A stretch of DNA of 33,030 nt from an uncultured Gammaproteobacteria bacterium (GCA_913043815.1 CAJWNY010000032.1:1-33030), one strand, 5' to 3'. Shown: positions 9,321 to 17,593, counted from the stretch's first letter. Program-made: numbers and translations. The notes: generated from the letters alone by a model not told the origin.

Positions 9321-9405
9321 CGTTGTAGTTCACTGCCCTAGTAGCGCTAGTCTATTTAGGTCAGTATCTAGTCGTAGCAATGATGTCTGGTTAACTGAGG
9401 GCGAT

Positions 9406-10134
9406 ATGAGCGACAAAGATCAGGACATGTGGGATGGGGAGTTGACGCCAGAATTAATTGCAGAACTGCAAACGATGGATACCCCTACGGTGTGTAATGC
9501 CTTGGAGCTTATAGTGCCGAAGCGCCGTGGTTATGGTTATAGCACTAAGCATTTAGTTTGTACTCGTCCGGAACTGCCTCCCATGGTAGGTATTGCCCGG
9601 ACAGCAACTATTCGAGCAGCTCATCCAAGTGACCTTAAGGGCGCTGATTCCAGAGCACTATCGGATGCTTACTATGCCTACATAGATCAAGGTGCAAAGC
9701 CTAGCGTTATAGTGATTCAAGACTTGGACGGCGATGGCGGTTTCGGTTGTCTATGGGGAGAAGTGAATTCGAATATCCATAAAGGCTTTGGTTGTGTTGG
9801 TCTAGTCACTGACGGCGGCGTCCGCGACCTGCCAGATATTGCGCCGGGATTTCAAATGCTTGCTGCCAGCGTTTTACCCTCACACGCTTTTGTGCATATT
9901 GTGGACTTTTCAGGTCCAGTCGACGTAGCTGGGATGCGGGTAGTAGATGGTGACTTGATTCATGCAGACCAGCATGGTGCTGTGGTCATACCTCGAAGTG
10001 CCGTGATTCATGTTAAAGCGGCAGCTGAGAAAATTGCGCGGCGCGAAGCAGTGATCATTGGCGCGGCCCAGCAACCAGACTTTGATTTTGAAAAATTGCG
10101 CCAAGCTCAGGGTGACGCCGCGGAAATTCACTGA
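9406..10134 (+). CDS. RraA / HMG-CHA aldolase superfamily protein
   Basis: This 242-residue cytoplasmic protein belongs to the RraA-like fold, whose members include 4-hydroxy-4-methyl-2-oxoglutarate aldolase, oxaloacetate decarboxylase and the RNase E regulator RraA. It is often misnamed demethylmenaquinone methyltransferase. The core GLVTDGGVRDLPDI (132-145) carries the Arg140-Asp141 pair plus Asp144, matching the metal/pyruvate site RD-x2-E/D of aldolase members, so a catalytic role is likelier than RNase inhibition. LWGEVNSN (116-123) supplies the upstream acidic position. I chose the ATG at 9406 because it has an AGG just upstream; an in-frame TTG at 9313 would add 31 unconvincing residues overlapping the pump gene. 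The family-III CoA-transferase downstream suggests a catabolic context (inference). Confidence 0.85.
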   Translation: MSDKDQDMWDGELTPELIAELQTMDTPTVCNALELIVPKRRGYGYSTKHLVCTRPELPPMVGIARTATIRAAHPSDLKGADSRALSDAYYAYIDQGAKPSVIVIQDLDGDGGFGCLWGEVNSNIHKGFGCVGLVTDGGVRDLPDIAPGFQMLAASVLPSHAFVHIVDFSGPVDVAGMRVVDGDLIHADQHGAVVIPRSAVIHVKAAAEKIARREAVIIGAAQQPDFDFEKLRQAQGDAAEIH

Positions 10135-10495
10135 AAGCGTGCTCTTGTTGCTTTGCGCTTCTAAGTTGCGCGCGCCTCCAGCAACACTAAAGGCACTGAA
10201 TAGAATCGGTAGTAAAGGATAAGGGGTTAATAGGCCTTCTCAATAGAAAGCATGTTGTCACTTTTAATGTGTTGACTAATGAGCACTTAACCACTTAAAG
10301 AGTTTGTGGGATACCTTTGCATAACGAAGGGGCATAGATCTTTGTGGTGATGAATAGTTACGAAAACGTTGTCGCTTCTAGGAGGTTTTTCTTTTGGGTC
10401 CATCAACGTTTGACTCTCCGCGAAAATTTTCAATTTTCAGACTGCAGGGGCTTATACTCGCTCGAATGGCTGTATAAAGATTTGGAGGAGATATA
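10135..10495. other. Non-coding gap upstream of the CoA-transferase
   Basis: This 361-base stretch has no convincing ORF, tRNA or terminator. It ends in a strong ribosome binding site, GGAGG at 10484-10488, seven bases before the ATG at 10496. A TATACT at about 10452 could be a -10 box but has no good -35. The length argues that the CoA-transferase has its own promoter. Confidence 0.5.
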
Positions 10496-11677
10496 ATGCC
10501 GAACAAGCAATATCCATTAGAGGGCTTGAAAGTTTTAGACTTTTCCCGAGTGTTGGCAGGCCCTTTTGCAGGTCGGATGCTGTGTGATCTTGGCGCTGAT
10601 GTAGTCAAGGTAGAGCCGCCCGATGGTGATGTCACACGCCTCTGGGGTAAGGTAATACACGGCTTGCCAGGTTATTACCATCAGCAGAACGCAGGTAAAC
10701 GTAATATCTGTATCGATCTACGTGTCGAGGGCGCAAAAGAATTGGTTTTTGAACTGGTTAAAAAAGCAGACATATTGATTGAAAACTATCGTCCAGATGT
10801 GATGCCCAGATTGGGGGTTGGTTACGAGGCGCTAAAAGCGATTAACCCTAAACTCATAATGCTGTCTATCTCTGGCTTTGGTCACGGTGGCCCTGAATCT
10901 CACCGTCCCGCGTATGCACCTATCGTTCACGCTGAAGCCGGGCTTATGTATCGTCAGGCAGATCGAGGTGGCTTGCCATTTAATGACTTGCCACTGTCTG
11001 TAGCAGATACCAACGCGTCTTTGCATGGTCTAGTGGGATTGCTCGCTGCGGTTATTCTGCGCCAACGCATTGGGCTGGGGCAGCATATTGATATTGCGAT
11101 GATCGATGCCACTGTGGCCACAGATGACCAAGTGCACTACGCCATTGAAGATGCTGAGGATACTGCCGCGTTACCCAACGACACTTGGGAAACCGGAGCA
11201 GGTCCAATTCTGTTGTCCGCAGATTTTCGTTTCTTATGGCAGCAGTTGACTAAATTGATGGGTGTTAACGATCCTACTCATAAAGAAATGCAGTTGTCCG
11301 AAAAAATCCATATTCGTCGAGGAATTGTTGGCGAATATTTAGCAGGTTTACCGACGTGGGCGGATGTGGAAGCGTCTATGGGCAAAATGAATCTAGCTTG
11401 GGGCCAGGTGCGAGATCCAGCTGATTTGCAACGCCAGCCTACCGTCGCCGCGCGTGGAGCCATCGTGCAAATAGATGATCGGGCTGGCGGTACTCGCCCA
11501 ATAACGCAGTCGCCTTACCGATTTTCTGCGGCTAAAAGTGGTGTTCGAGGTCCTGCACCACATAGAGGTGAACACAACGTTGATGTTTTGGTCGGTTGGT
11601 TAAAAAAGACTGCAGATGAGGTAGACGATTTGCATGCTCAGGGCGTTCTGAAATTAGACGAAGAGTTTGTAAGGTAG
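10496..11677 (+). CDS. Family III CoA-transferase (CaiB/BaiF type)
   Basis: This 393-residue cytoplasmic enzyme moves CoA between carboxylic acids. The N-terminal LEGLKVLDFSRVLAGPFAGRMLCDLGADVVKVE (8-40) is the family hallmark, followed by GKRNICIDL (67-75). The catalytic aspartate is probably Asp171 in SVADTNASLHG, equivalent to Asp169 of formyl-CoA transferase. Length is typical (about 380-430). A strong GGAGG Shine-Dalgarno precedes the ATG. It converges with the DUF1295 fusion gene after a 39-base gap. Family members act on oxalate, carnitine, mesaconate, 2-methylacyl or bile-acid thioesters; nothing visible selects one. Alpha-methylacyl-CoA racemase shares the fold but has a shorter, different middle region. 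Confidence 0.92.
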   Translation: MPNKQYPLEGLKVLDFSRVLAGPFAGRMLCDLGADVVKVEPPDGDVTRLWGKVIHGLPGYYHQQNAGKRNICIDLRVEGAKELVFELVKKADILIENYRPDVMPRLGVGYEALKAINPKLIMLSISGFGHGGPESHRPAYAPIVHAEAGLMYRQADRGGLPFNDLPLSVADTNASLHGLVGLLAAVILRQRIGLGQHIDIAMIDATVATDDQVHYAIEDAEDTAALPNDTWETGAGPILLSADFRFLWQQLTKLMGVNDPTHKEMQLSEKIHIRRGIVGEYLAGLPTWADVEASMGKMNLAWGQVRDPADLQRQPTVAARGAIVQIDDRAGGTRPITQSPYRFSAAKSGVRGPAPHRGEHNVDVLVGWLKKTADEVDDLHAQGVLKLDEEFVR

Positions 11678-11716
11678 AGCATTGCATTACTAAAGGCTGG
11701 CACGATAGATGATGGT

Positions 11717-13159
11717 CTATTCTAAGGCTGCCAGGAAATCCTGACTCTCAGTTTTATAAGTTTTTAACTTGTAGATGAGTTTTCTCTTTGCCGGCAAATC
11801 TGACACCAAACCTGTCCATTTGCCGGTGGGATCGTATTGGACGGCTATAGATATCTCATCTGTCTCAACGCGATAGTTTTTCTCAATAGTATTGTCAGTT
11901 TGGCTTTCGGGGTAAATCGTTGCGGACACCAGTTCCCCGGTCTGGCCGTTCAATAATTCACTTTGCGCAACGAAGGTGGGTGCCCAGTAAGCGAATGGCA
12001 CAATGCATTGTGTGTTATGAATTTCATTGGTCAGCCCGTTGACTGCAAATCCTTGGGCCGTCAATTCTCCTTTTAACGAAAAAGACTTGTCTTTGATCTG
12101 AGTGTTGCTGGTGATTTTTTGCAGGCAATATTCGCTGTCGTACTCTTCTACCACCTCATGCTTATATGAAAAAAGGGTAATGCCAAGGATTTTGTATTCG
12201 AATTTCGCCTGGCCTTCAAGCCGAATGCCAGTGGAATTATAGTAGGCTTTGAAAGAATGATAGCCGACTTCTTTTTTGTCGATAAATGCGCGGAAAAGCC
12301 AAGTTTCAGTGTTAGCGCTTGTAGGTTTCTGGGATTCACTTTCCTTCGCATAGTCGGCGCTAACATCTGGTGCGACGGCGAATGCTACGACGCCTGCTAA
12401 TAGAAGTTGTCGCCAAGGGACAAAACTTGAAGTATGAGTTACGTATTTGGTATAGCCAGGTCGCCGCTGCTCTATATCCGACTCCATACGCTTCACACCA
12501 GTCATACGAGTCAGTAAAAAAGTCAGAAGCGTCATTGCCAATATGGGCCACCAGATGCTGTGATGTATGGAGATAAGGCAAATGCCCAACCAGAACAACC
12601 ACTCGCCAAAGTAATTTGGGTGGCGACTGAATCGCCATAGCCCTGAATTGAGAACGGCGCTGGCGGGCATGGTTGCGCGGAAGCGAGTTAGCTGAAAATC
12701 TGCTATTACCTCAAAAATGAGGCCACTTAGGGCCATGGCTAAGAACAACCACATGCTCCAGCTGGCTGTACCTGAGAGGTTAAAAATGGGTAGCAGCACT
12801 AAGCTTATTCCCCAGGCCATTAACGCTTGGGGTAAAAAGATAATGTACAGGCTGGTGTAGGGAAACTTACTGTCTTTTGATTTACGTACAGTTGTATAGC
12901 GATGGTCTTCCTTTTTTCCCAATTGCCGTTGGCCAATATGTAGTGCTAAGCGCAGTCCCCAGATTACAATCAGTCCAAGCACTGCGGTGGCGAACAAGCT
13001 ATCTCGCTCACTGGCTACAAATAAAACGATAGCAGCAACCATGTGGTAGACGGGCCAAAATAGATCAGCAATGCTAATGTCGTTGCGCCGCAGTGACCAA
13101 ATCCAAACGAGTACGGCGAGCCCTTGAATAGCTACTAAGGCCTGAATTGCCGGCATCAT
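11717..13159 (-). CDS. Fusion: DUF1295 membrane enzyme + DUF6134 domain
   Basis: This 480-residue protein has two parts. Residues 1 to about 250 form a polytopic membrane protein of the DUF1295 / steroid 5-alpha-reductase-like family, with hydrophobic helices and the signature RFSRHPNYFGEWLFWLG (176-192) shared with isoprenylcysteine methyltransferases. Residues about 284-475 look like a DUF6134 beta-rich domain, beginning TWLFRAFIDKKEVGYHSF. Between them, QLLLAGVVAFAVAPDVSA (251-268) reads like an intact signal peptide with an Ala-x-Ala-like end before DYAKES. As a fusion it would be a final transmembrane segment placing DUF6134 in the periplasm. The reading frame through the junction is clean. 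The NTF2-like lipoprotein gene ends 7 bases upstream, so they form an operon. Catalytic substrate is unknown; membrane lipid reduction or modification is a guess from the family. Confidence 0.87.
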   Translation of the reverse strand: MMPAIQALVAIQGLAVLVWIWSLRRNDISIADLFWPVYHMVAAIVLFVASERDSLFATAVLGLIVIWGLRLALHIGQRQLGKKEDHRYTTVRKSKDSKFPYTSLYIIFLPQALMAWGISLVLLPIFNLSGTASWSMWLFLAMALSGLIFEVIADFQLTRFRATMPASAVLNSGLWRFSRHPNYFGEWLFWLGICLISIHHSIWWPILAMTLLTFLLTRMTGVKRMESDIEQRRPGYTKYVTHTSSFVPWRQLLLAGVVAFAVAPDVSADYAKESESQKPTSANTETWLFRAFIDKKEVGYHSFKAYYNSTGIRLEGQAKFEYKILGITLFSYKHEVVEEYDSEYCLQKITSNTQIKDKSFSLKGELTAQGFAVNGLTNEIHNTQCIVPFAYWAPTFVAQSELLNGQTGELVSATIYPESQTDNTIEKNYRVETDEISIAVQYDPTGKWTGLVSDLPAKRKLIYKLKTYKTESQDFLAALE

Positions 13160-13166
13160 GGGGCTA

Positions 13167-13742
13167 CTACTCAGCTTGGAAGCGTTTGTTAACGGCTCTG
13201 ACTATACCGCCCAAGAGAGGCACGTGGGAGTAAAAACCGAGCCCTGAATCCCAAAAATCTTGGTGCAACACTACCTGGCCCTGTTCGTTGAAACGCAGGT
13301 GGGTAATACCTAACGTGTCACTTTCCACCGTGGTAATAAAAGGTTTGAAGGTGGCCCTCATAGACCACACTAAATAGACATCTCTGTCTGAAATCAAAGT
13401 CTGGTGCATTTCTACGGCCACTGTAGTGCCGGCTTTTCCAATGCCATCAAAATGAGTAACCACTTTTTCTCGATCTCTTGTGTGCATCAGCGCATCGCTG
13501 AAGTGCAACTCTTCGGCGTACAGTGCTCTTGCAGTATCTGCGGATCCCGGTTGGCCAATGTTCATTAAGAATTGGGTGAAAGTATCAATAGCGGCGGGGT
13601 CAACATTCTGATTCCCCGGAAAATCGTTCAGTGCTGAACGGTATGCTTTAGGGTATTCACCGTTGGTACGTTCAGACTGTGTGGCGCAACCAAACCCTGT
13701 AACGACAACGAGTGCGACGAATAAGTAAGTTTTTTTTATCAT
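13167..13742 (-). CDS. NTF2-like (SnoaL-type) lipoprotein
   Basis: This 191-residue protein has a signal peptide ending in the lipobox VTGFGC (Cys19), so it is probably an envelope lipoprotein. From about residue 50 the pattern resembles the NTF2/SnoaL cone fold: IDTFTQFLMNIGQPGSADTARALYAEELHFSDALMHTRDREKVVTHFDGI, then strands with TVAVEMHQTLISDRDVYLVWSMRATF and THLRFNEQGQVVLHQDFWD. That fold serves as a small-ligand pocket or scaffold, and no catalytic residues can be assigned. It is the first gene of an operon with the DUF1295-DUF6134 fusion. The region just upstream carries three copies of CTTCACG (one inverted), a candidate operator. In other bacteria I recall proteins of this kind next to DUF1295, DUF2878 and photolyase genes. 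Confidence 0.85.
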   Translation of the reverse strand: MIKKTYLFVALVVVTGFGCATQSERTNGEYPKAYRSALNDFPGNQNVDPAAIDTFTQFLMNIGQPGSADTARALYAEELHFSDALMHTRDREKVVTHFDGIGKAGTTVAVEMHQTLISDRDVYLVWSMRATFKPFITTVESDTLGITHLRFNEQGQVVLHQDFWDSGLGFYSHVPLLGGIVRAVNKRFQAE

Positions 13743-14119
13743 GGACGTAGGGTAGACAGAGTCGCGTGAAGCAGTGGTGACGCCGATTTTTTTCTACTTC
13801 ACGGAATCTTCACGTGATTGAGTAGAGGGTCGATCGGTCGGAAAAAAAAGATGAAAAAGTCTAGCGCCGTTTTTCGATTTGCGAGGCAGCTCGCCCGTTA
13901 CTAAATCGCTGACGCATTTAGAAGTAAGACCGGAGTGGTTGCCAGTGGTCTTCAGGTTCTACTTTAAATCGCTGCTCTCGCGGTGTGGCAGAGGAGAAAA
14001 CCGGGGGTAGACGATGCCAAATCTGTTCGAGATTGGTTCTGTATCTATATAGGTGCCCCCCACAACCTGATTTAAATCACTATGCCTATCCTGTCGATTA
14101 AACCAAGGAACCACAAACA
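13743..14119. other. Divergent regulatory region between the NTF2-like and DUF2878 genes
   Basis: This 377-base gap has no ORF I believe. Near the left end, within 75 bases of the leftward start, are the CTTCACG repeats listed separately. The middle contains an A-run (13842-13849). The right end has AAGGA (14105-14109) before the GTG start of the DUF2878 gene. Its length and the divergent orientation suit shared control of both sides, but no promoter box is clear. Confidence 0.5.
13765..13814. promoter_or_regulatory. Three CTTCACG half-sites, two in direct repeat at 11-base period
   Basis: CTTCACG occurs at 13797-13803 and 13808-13814, eleven bases apart start to start. Its exact reverse complement CGTGAAG occurs at 13765-13771. 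An 11-base direct period is typical of OmpR-family tandem sites, and an OmpR-family regulator is encoded at 17679-18371. A 7-mer is expected about four times by chance in this window on both strands, and one more copy lies inside the regulator gene (18152-18158), so only the clustering is informative. Confidence 0.4.
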
Positions 14120-14689
14120 GTGAATCTCTCAGATTATTTGTCCAGCAGCAAATTCGTAAACGCTCTGTTCCTCAAGGCCGCTTGGGTGGCTTGTGTGGTA
14201 GGGGGCAATAGCTACGGCCTCAGCGTAGTCTTTGGCATGCTGTGCCTAAATATATATCAACGAAATATTGCTGCTGACTGGCCCTACGCTGTGGGTTTGG
14301 GGTTATTCGGTTTGTTGTTAGATAGTGGTTGGATCTATTTTGGCGTTTTAGATTATGGCTCATCAGCGTCGCTGGCTATCGCTGGCGTTACTTTAGCACC
14401 CATATGGATAGTTCTATTGTGGGTGGCTGTAGGGTTGTCTCTGAACCACGGGCTGATATTTTTTGTTGAGCGACCATTGGTCGGGGCGCTGTTGGTTGGC
14501 GCTAGTGCGCCTTTTTCTTACATAGCCGGCGAACGTTTTGGCGCTGTGGTTATTTCCTCCTATGAAAATTTAGCCGTTCTTGGCTTGGTCTGGTTTGTCG
14601 TTTACTACTCACTTTTCAGTCTTACAAAACACGTAAACGGGAAGGGAAAGGTGCAAGACGAATCTGCGACAACCACTCAGTCCGTTTGA
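14120..14689 (+). CDS. DUF2878 integral membrane protein
   Basis: This 189-residue protein is strongly hydrophobic, with about five or six predicted membrane segments spread over residues 15-175. The pattern LKAAWVACVVGGN (about 19-31), GLGLFGLLLDSGWIYFGVL (about 59-77), LAPIWIVLLWVAVGLSLNH and APFSYIAGERFGAV matches DUF2878 as I know it. It starts with GTG; AAGGA lies about 10 bases upstream. No biochemical function is established to my knowledge. It is repeatedly found beside DUF1295, photolyase and related light- or stress-induced membrane genes, as here. The sensor kinase gene follows after 107 bases on the same strand, so co-transcription is possible, although a hairpin lies between them. 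Confidence 0.85.
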   Translation: MNLSDYLSSSKFVNALFLKAAWVACVVGGNSYGLSVVFGMLCLNIYQRNIAADWPYAVGLGLFGLLLDSGWIYFGVLDYGSSASLAIAGVTLAPIWIVLLWVAVGLSLNHGLIFFVERPLVGALLVGASAPFSYIAGERFGAVVISSYENLAVLGLVWFVVYYSLFSLTKHVNGKGKVQDESATTTQSV

Positions 14690-14725
14690 TTTTGTGATAA
14701 ATCTTTTTATAGCGAATATTTTTAC

Positions 14726-14747
14726 GCAGCTTGCGCACAAAAGCTGC
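14726..14747. other. Hairpin between DUF2878 and sensor kinase genes
   Basis: GCAGCTT (14726-14732) and AAGCTGC (14741-14747) are perfect inverted arms around an 8-base loop. The bases that follow are pyrimidine-rich but lack a true T-run. It may be a weak or partial terminator, or an RNA processing site. Confidence 0.35.
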
Positions 14748-14796
14748 AGTCTTCCTTTAAGCTAGGCGCTGATTACTTCATGTTAGCGGGCGAATT

Positions 14797-16122
14797 TTGA
14801 AAATTCAAAGAACAAGGCTGAGTACCAAGTTAGGGCGTGTATTCGCTTTACAGGTGGCTCTCGTAAGCCTTGCGGTAGCAGCCGGCATATTTATTACTAA
14901 TACCATTGTTGACGATTTTTTAATCAACGAAGCGCTGGAGGATGAAGCCAGTCATTACTGGGCGCTTTATCAAGTTAATCCCTTACAAGCTCTGCCAAAC
15001 ACCAATAACATGGTGGGCTACATGTCTGATGGTGAAGATTTTTCCAAGCTTCCCGAGGCCCTTCGACCACACGAGCCTGGATTTTTGGGCCGTGTAGATC
15101 TGGGTGCAACTAGTCCAACTCTTTTCGTCAGTCAGCGAGCATCGGGGGTAGGTCCACGGTTGTATTTATTGTTCGCAAGCGAAGATGTTTCCCAGTTGGC
15201 TTTTCTATTTGGCATTCTGCCGCTATCCATTGCTCTTTTACTGATCTACGGCTTTTCCTTTTTAACCTATAGGCTGTCTCATCAAGCAATTTCTCCACTG
15301 GTGCAGTTGGCCGACTATTTAGAAGAGTTCCGTTTTGGCGATTTCAATCAGCCTGCCGTAGACCTCGGCGACTTGCGCAGAATTGCCAACCCTGAAGTTG
15401 ATGTCATGATAGACGCCATAGACAGTTTTTCTGAGAGATTAGATACGTTTATTGAACGAGAGCGTATTTTCACTCGTGACGCGAGCCATGAGTTACGCAC
15501 TCCTATTGCCGTTTTTAAGGGTTCCCTAGATTTATTGCAACTTAATGAAGAACGCCCTGGAATGGATGTCAAAGCGTTAGACCGGATGCGTCGAACTGTT
15601 GAGGACATGGAAGGGTTGATAGGCACTATGTTGCTGCTCGCGCGGGGAGAAGAAGTGGCGCGACGCGGCGAATTCACGTTTATCAATGATCTCGTACCGA
15701 ATCTTACCGAGCAGCTAGAGCCTTTAGCAAACGAGCGAGGTATTTCTTTGCTAAGCGAATCCACAGGCGATTTATGGACTAATGTGCCCAAGCAGATTGT
15801 TCAAATTCTGATGATGAACCTGCTGCGCAATGCAATCAATTACACGAATGAAGGGGCGGTCACCATAACTGTGAGCGCCACCGGCTTTTCAGTTACTGAT
15901 ACAGGTATTGGTATGAGTCCTGATGAGCTTCATCAAGCTTTTGAGCCCTTTTATCGAGGGGATCGTGCACGAGTCAGTAATGTAGGTCACGGTTTAGGTT
16001 TGTCTATTGTTCGTAGAATGGCTGATCAATTTGATGGGGTCATCGAGGTAGAGAGCGAAGAGAACTTGGGCACCAAAATCAGCATCAGCTTGCCGATATC
16101 CGGCAATCCAATAATCATCTAA
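14797..16122 (+). CDS. Two-component sensor histidine kinase
   Basis: This 441-residue inner-membrane kinase has TM1 at about 14-36, a periplasmic sensor of roughly 100 residues (about 38-133), and TM2 at about 134-158. A linker is followed by the dimerisation helix FTRDASHELRTPIAVFKGSLDLL, with the phosphorylated His231. The ATP domain shows NLLRNAINY (341-349), VTDTGIGMS (366-374) and GHGLGLSIVRRM (397-408). The start is TTG with a poor Shine-Dalgarno. The periplasmic domain resembles no sensor I can name and contains no visible PAS, LOV or GAF photosensory motif, so direct light sensing is not supported. The likely partner is the OmpR-type regulator at 17679-18371, encoded on the opposite strand beyond the photolyase gene. 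Confidence 0.93.
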   Translation: MKIQRTRLSTKLGRVFALQVALVSLAVAAGIFITNTIVDDFLINEALEDEASHYWALYQVNPLQALPNTNNMVGYMSDGEDFSKLPEALRPHEPGFLGRVDLGATSPTLFVSQRASGVGPRLYLLFASEDVSQLAFLFGILPLSIALLLIYGFSFLTYRLSHQAISPLVQLADYLEEFRFGDFNQPAVDLGDLRRIANPEVDVMIDAIDSFSERLDTFIERERIFTRDASHELRTPIAVFKGSLDLLQLNEERPGMDVKALDRMRRTVEDMEGLIGTMLLLARGEEVARRGEFTFINDLVPNLTEQLEPLANERGISLLSESTGDLWTNVPKQIVQILMMNLLRNAINYTNEGAVTITVSATGFSVTDTGIGMSPDELHQAFEPFYRGDRARVSNVGHGLGLSIVRRMADQFDGVIEVESEENLGTKISISLPISGNPIII

Positions 16123-16159
16123 CGTTGAATAGAGGCTGCGTCCTCTCATTTGCTTTGAG

Positions 16160-16182
16160 AAAAAGCTGTGGAGCCTTTTTTT
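16160..16182 (+). terminator. Probable rho-independent terminator of the sensor kinase gene
   Basis: AAAAAGCT (16160-16167), a GTGG loop and AGCCTTTTT form a stem with one bulged C. The T-run (16176-16182) reaches the convergent photolyase stop codon. The stem is AT-rich and therefore modest. Confidence 0.4.
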
Positions 16183-17593
16183 AAGTAGTATCTAAGCGCA
16201 TTGTTTTCCAAATGGCTAACGTACTGTCTCTGCCTTGAGCCAAATCAATGATTGGAGCTGGGTAGCCCGGGAAACCGCCATCTTTCCATGGTTCGAGGAT
16301 CTGCTTTTTCCCTGCATTTGCTAATTCTGGCACCATGCTTCTAACAAAGTCGCCGCTTGCATCAAAACGTTCGGCCTGGCGGATTGGATTGAACATACGA
16401 AAATAGGGCACAGCGTCAGTTCCAGTAGATGCGCTCCACTGCCAACCCCCGTTGTTGGCTGCGATGTCGCAATCGACAAGCTTTGACATGAAGTACCGTT
16501 CGCCCAACCGCCAGTCTAGGAACAAGTGCTTGGTTAAGAACTGTGCGGTGACCATACGCAAGCGATTGTGCATCCAACCGGTGCTGTTGAGTTGGCGCAT
16601 GCCTGCGTCTACAAGTGGTAGTCCTGTCTCTCCTTTTTGCCAGCGCTCTAACAATTCAGCATCCTGATTCCAGGGTAGATTGTCGGTTTCTCGCCTAAAC
16701 GCTTGGCCCATAGCCAGCCGCGGATGCTCGACCAAAATATGGTTATAAAATTCGCGCCAAATAATTTCACTGACCCAAGTGTTGATGCCTTCCGAGGGCC
16801 CAATCCATAGATCGTCATTCACTTTATAGGCCGCTGCCAAACATTGGTTGGCAGAAATTGTGCCCATTGCCAGTTGAGGCGACAAACCGCTGGTGCCACG
16901 TACGTTTGGGATGTCTCTGTCACGCTGGTAGTTGTCTGCTCGATTTCTACAAAATGCATTGAGTTGACTAAGGGCCGAGCGCTCTCCAGCTTTCCAAAGC
17001 TCACTGCCAAAGTCTTTCATGACACCTGCAATTTCTAGTGGGGCTTTGCTCGGTGTGATTGCCGGTCCTTGGGCTTTGGGTGGCGGTAAAATATCTAATC
17101 CAACTTCTGTTAGTACAGATAGCCAACGTCTTTTGAAAGGGGTGAAGATCGAGTAAGAAGATCCGTCAGGTTTTCTTACGCTGCCCGGTCTAAGGCATGT
17201 AAAAGCATTGAATGTTTCGCAGACAATGCCGTTACTTTGTAAAGCTATAATTACTTCGTTATCTCTGCGTGCCTCGTTCAGTGCAACCTCGTCATTAAAG
17301 AAAACATTCTTTGCACCTATGGCTTTGGAATTTTCGACAACAACTTTTACGGAACTTTGATAATTTTTTGATTCGACTATGCGTAAGGGAATGCCTAGTT
17401 TAGCCAAATCTTGGCTGAGTTGGTCCAGTGTCCGTAGTATTAATGCTAATCTATATGACGATATTGTGTGCTCAAACCACTGGCTCGGCGTAAGTATAAA
17501 AAGAGCCTCCACGGGGCCAGATTGGCAGGCGTAGTAAAGAGCTGGATTGTCCCGTACACGAAGGTCTGTACGGAACCAAACTAGGTTGGGCAT
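16181..17593 (-). CDS. phrB: Deoxyribodipyrimidine photolyase (class I CPD photolyase)
   Basis: This 470-residue FAD enzyme repairs cyclobutane pyrimidine dimers using blue light. The N-terminal Rossmann-type antenna domain begins LVWFRTDLRVRDNPAL (4-19). Glu107 in ALNEARRD matches the methenyl-tetrahydrofolate ligand Glu109 of E. coli, so MTHF is the likely antenna. The FAD domain has EIIWREFYNHIL (276-287), STGWMHNRLRM (337-347) and ANNGGWQWSASTGTD (379-393). By spacing, the electron-transfer tryptophans of E. coli PhrB (306, 359, 382) correspond to Trp308, Trp361 and Trp384, and the FAD-N5 Asn378 to Asn380. All key residues are present, so repair activity is expected and a purely signalling cryptochrome is less likely. 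The response regulator gene lies 85 bases upstream on the same strand. Confidence 0.95.
   Translation of the reverse strand: MPNLVWFRTDLRVRDNPALYYACQSGPVEALFILTPSQWFEHTISSYRLALILRTLDQLSQDLAKLGIPLRIVESKNYQSSVKVVVENSKAIGAKNVFFNDEVALNEARRDNEVIIALQSNGIVCETFNAFTCLRPGSVRKPDGSSYSIFTPFKRRWLSVLTEVGLDILPPPKAQGPAITPSKAPLEIAGVMKDFGSELWKAGERSALSQLNAFCRNRADNYQRDRDIPNVRGTSGLSPQLAMGTISANQCLAAAYKVNDDLWIGPSEGINTWVSEIIWREFYNHILVEHPRLAMGQAFRRETDNLPWNQDAELLERWQKGETGLPLVDAGMRQLNSTGWMHNRLRMVTAQFLTKHLFLDWRLGERYFMSKLVDCDIAANNGGWQWSASTGTDAVPYFRMFNPIRQAERFDASGDFVRSMVPELANAGKKQILEPWKDGGFPGYPAPIIDLAQGRDSTLAIWKTMRLDTT

Noticed and set aside
9313..9405. N-terminal extension of the RraA-like gene from a TTG overlapping the RND pump
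   Set aside because: The 31 extra residues show no family similarity, and the ATG at 9406 has a nearby Shine-Dalgarno, so the extension is treated as non-coding.
10135..10495. A possible small RNA or tRNA in the gap before the CoA-transferase
   Set aside because: No cloverleaf, strong hairpin with T-run or conserved RNA motif could be found by eye.
15348..15791. A 147-codon antisense open frame inside the sensor kinase gene
   Set aside because: It lies opposite a well-conserved kinase core and encodes a Ser/Arg-rich, low-information peptide, typical of a shadow frame.
14797..16122. Sensor kinase as a photoreceptor because it is near a photolyase gene
   Set aside because: No LOV, PAS, GAF/bilin or B12-binding motif is visible, and the sensor part is periplasmic.
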